A stretch of 64,000 nt of DNA from Chaetoceros tenuissimus (lineage: Eukaryota; Bacillariophyta; Thalassiosirophyceae; Chaetocerotales; Chaetocerotaceae): assembly GCA_021927905.1 (NCBI GenBank), contig BLLK01000029.1:620001-684000 (forward strand). Direction: 5' to 3'. Shown here one piece after another: positions 63,501-64,000 of this stretch. How positions within the stretch are numbered: the first letter of the stretch is position 1; every line of letters begins with the position of its first letter. The notes below the pieces were generated by a model. The model did not search any database and was not told the DNA's origin. It saw only the letters and a list, made by a program, of their open reading frames with translations. Made by a program: the position numbers and the translations under genes.

Positions 63501-64000
63501 GCCATTCTTCCTTCTGAAGTCATTGATTGCTTTTGTATGTTGATGTTTTCAACTGAAGCGCTCAATGTGGATCCACCAAAAGAAGACCCTCCAAATGAAG
63601 ATGCTCCAACTGAGGTCCCGTAGGAACTGGCTCCCACAGAAGTTGTTTCCGATATATTGTCATCTTCCACATAAATGTTTAGATCCCCATATTTATCTTT
63701 CATAAAACTTCCGTTTTCTTTCCATGTAAAAAACCCAATTGTAATAACCAAAATGATTGTAAATACGAAGGAATCTTCATCAAAATCTTGCCTTTCGACA
63801 CTTCTAAATGGTGGATGCTTCTCGCAAATGAATGTGCACATTATGATCAAACCAAGGATAGAAAAGTGATGGAATAACACATATATTGGTACAAAAGTAC
63901 CCTTCAAAGTAATTTCATGAGGGTCACTTTTGTGAATATTCCTAGATATCCTAAGCGCCTCTCGTATAGCTGAATCATGATGTGAGATGTGAGAATCCTT
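60524..64000 (-). CDS. Fused Cas1p/RWA-type O-acetyltransferase plus PC-esterase protein, 5'-truncated by the window
   Basis: The open frame runs from the stop at 60524 to the window edge without an upstream ATG, so the start is outside; at least ~1,158 residues are visible. Two N-terminal helices precede a Ser/Gly-rich acidic loop. The ~10-helix Cas1p domain then includes LVYQSANAGRAFESQHHNIG, LLKILLRINLSALFLC, YGRLWEFYFQGHLHHWAPLIGMLF and GMYSLELYMLHQHIFLSDE. A TBL/PC-esterase (SGNH-like) domain follows: KTCEDIHQWGWVKNKC, GRNIMFLGDTVTRS and, near 61040, FDGIHYP with the catalytic Asp/His. The usual GDS serine is Thr (GDT, near 61566). Relatives acetylate sialic acid (CASD1), fungal capsule glycans (Cas1p) or plant cell-wall polymers (RWA with TBL). 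Probable Golgi enzyme for glycan O-acetylation. Confidence 0.85.
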   Translation of the reverse strand, partial: KDSHISHHDSAIREALRISRNIHKSDPHEITLKGTFVPIYVLFHHFSILGLIIMCTFICEKHPPFRSVERQDFDEDSFVFTIILVITIGFFTWKENGSFMKDKYGDLNIYVEDDNISETTSVGASSYGTSVGASSFGGSSFGGSTLSASVENINIQKQSMTSEGRMASGNTSINSTDLESLLEKDKSVASLDKDDASSLVASSVNSEDTLKTGQESDGGSDHLLEDILTSDNDDRDMESRELMDHEMMGVPTFAEEQDKDVLNLHQTLELKGALTLCYLVYQSANAGRAFESQHHNIGYSPDLGDVYNPYYNLSKVGTSAFLFLTGYGHTCYFLQQEDYSFRRLLKILLRINLSALFLCLALDKPYIFYKACAVHTYFVILVYATVCWRKSKNYTKFGLRIKMMIAALFIFLLWDCPLRLWPVHAIIFGRSQSSTSGAQYGRLWEFYFQGHLHHWAPLIGMLFAVNKDVTSLTLRRLEKLGTSTELVFKGIIGATITFAFGLWYLGPFHAKKFMYNAINSYFGFLPILWYIFFRNSTVALRSSHSKLFKAIGMYSLELYMLHQHIFLSDESGSKLMVIPGYPACNILVITALLFSVARYLKIVTSVLISLLLSSSADKYALWNSCALIGCLSFLYTIASLFDIFGINNPHVVATSTLICGLLLHQAIVDITSSSGKKGSSNKYSSRNSSKVDDSVTSKGIPTLIAAFGIAILCILWHLASVSGVASHSLPLPKACGEVANEGKWTIVPACSEFQKGINSRDFGSRTHSKTCEDIHQWGWVKNKCSSKCRFKFHEPIDAQTKLEGRNIMFLGDTVTRSVYFAFCRALGDQSAGNFDAELPLHSEITKSFGETKISFQWAPLTNDVLEKLKAIKPETDLVIAGSGALDKLHLWATEADRQSYEVTVKQVAKDLQFLKDQSAPVVWIKPTAVNTKALPNEEKRTQMSETKIQEIREMQEKHGIYDAATFVLDGFSLTESQVERSFDGIHYPTQIYDVCAQIVMNTIDWLIPPSGKYYTPTSSFKPKPGSMANPALGLMVLCCFMIGLFFFDGYIGFSYLATALMQPTASPLPNKITLFYMSRDEQTKYSFVPQDVFQEVHRAHQSRRSKQRRDKIPKSDLPKKSRDREQDAGSVLSSLSGGKSKYTVSSRRTFGLETINED

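Overview
The window reads as nuclear DNA of a photosynthetic stramenopile, most likely a diatom. It is AT-rich and gene-dense. About half of the genes are interrupted by short GT-AG introns (roughly 45 to 100 bases). Several proteins start with a signal peptide followed by an aromatic-residue cleavage motif (AF, AY or SF type), which is the diatom route into the complex plastid. A Chaetoceros-like or other low-GC centric diatom is a guess from base composition and protein style, not a determination. I see no rRNA, tRNA, CRISPR array or viral element.

Layout, left to right. 1-7.8 kb: the 3' end of a parvulin-type prolyl isomerase, a low-complexity two-exon protein, a GMC oxidoreductase (minus strand), and a three-exon mTERF protein that is probably plastid-targeted. 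The last two are divergent and share a promoter with a perfect TGACGTCA (CRE) site. 9-11.5 kb: a heat-shock-factor-type transcription factor and a probably abundant plastid protein with strong codon bias. 11.75-12.31 kb: a 564-bp non-autonomous hAT-type transposon with 21-bp terminal inverted repeats and a perfect 8-bp target duplication. 12.5-22.2 kb: four-exon Raptor (TORC1 subunit) and a PDZ / Ser-rich-repeat / extended-PHD protein with a 1-kb in-frame minisatellite. 22.4-32.8 kb: an uncharacterised protein, a CadD/LysE-like membrane protein, a GNAT acetyltransferase, a DUF4336 protein with a Tat-like thylakoid signal and a one-base frame break, a lipoxygenase-like protein, a small plastid membrane protein, a glutathionyl-hydroquinone-reductase-like protein with a long N-terminal extension, and a TLC-domain membrane protein.

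33-43 kb: two short divergent coiled-coil genes and a very long (about 2,627 aa) Uso1/p115-like golgin. 43.6-47 kb: two small amphipathic-helix proteins that share a motif, flanking a PLAC8 protein. 47-53 kb: a receptor-like kinase with a propeller-like ectodomain and a DWG instead of DFG motif, a GFO/IDH/MocA oxidoreductase, and an unknown protein. 53-60.4 kb: four-exon ATG9, a membrane RING-H2 ligase divergent from it across a second TGACGTCA site, a plastid-type histone-deacetylase-family protein and a Gln/His-rich protein. 60.5 kb to the right edge: a fused Cas1p/RWA-type acetyltransferase plus PC-esterase (SGNH-like) protein whose 5' end lies outside the window.

There is no operon-like cluster. 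The genes are housekeeping and signalling functions in a compact eukaryotic arrangement. Raptor (TOR) and ATG9 (autophagy) belong to one nutrient-response axis but lie 36 kb apart, and I would not read linkage into it. No multi-gene novel system stands out. The best leads are single-gene oddities and the transposon.
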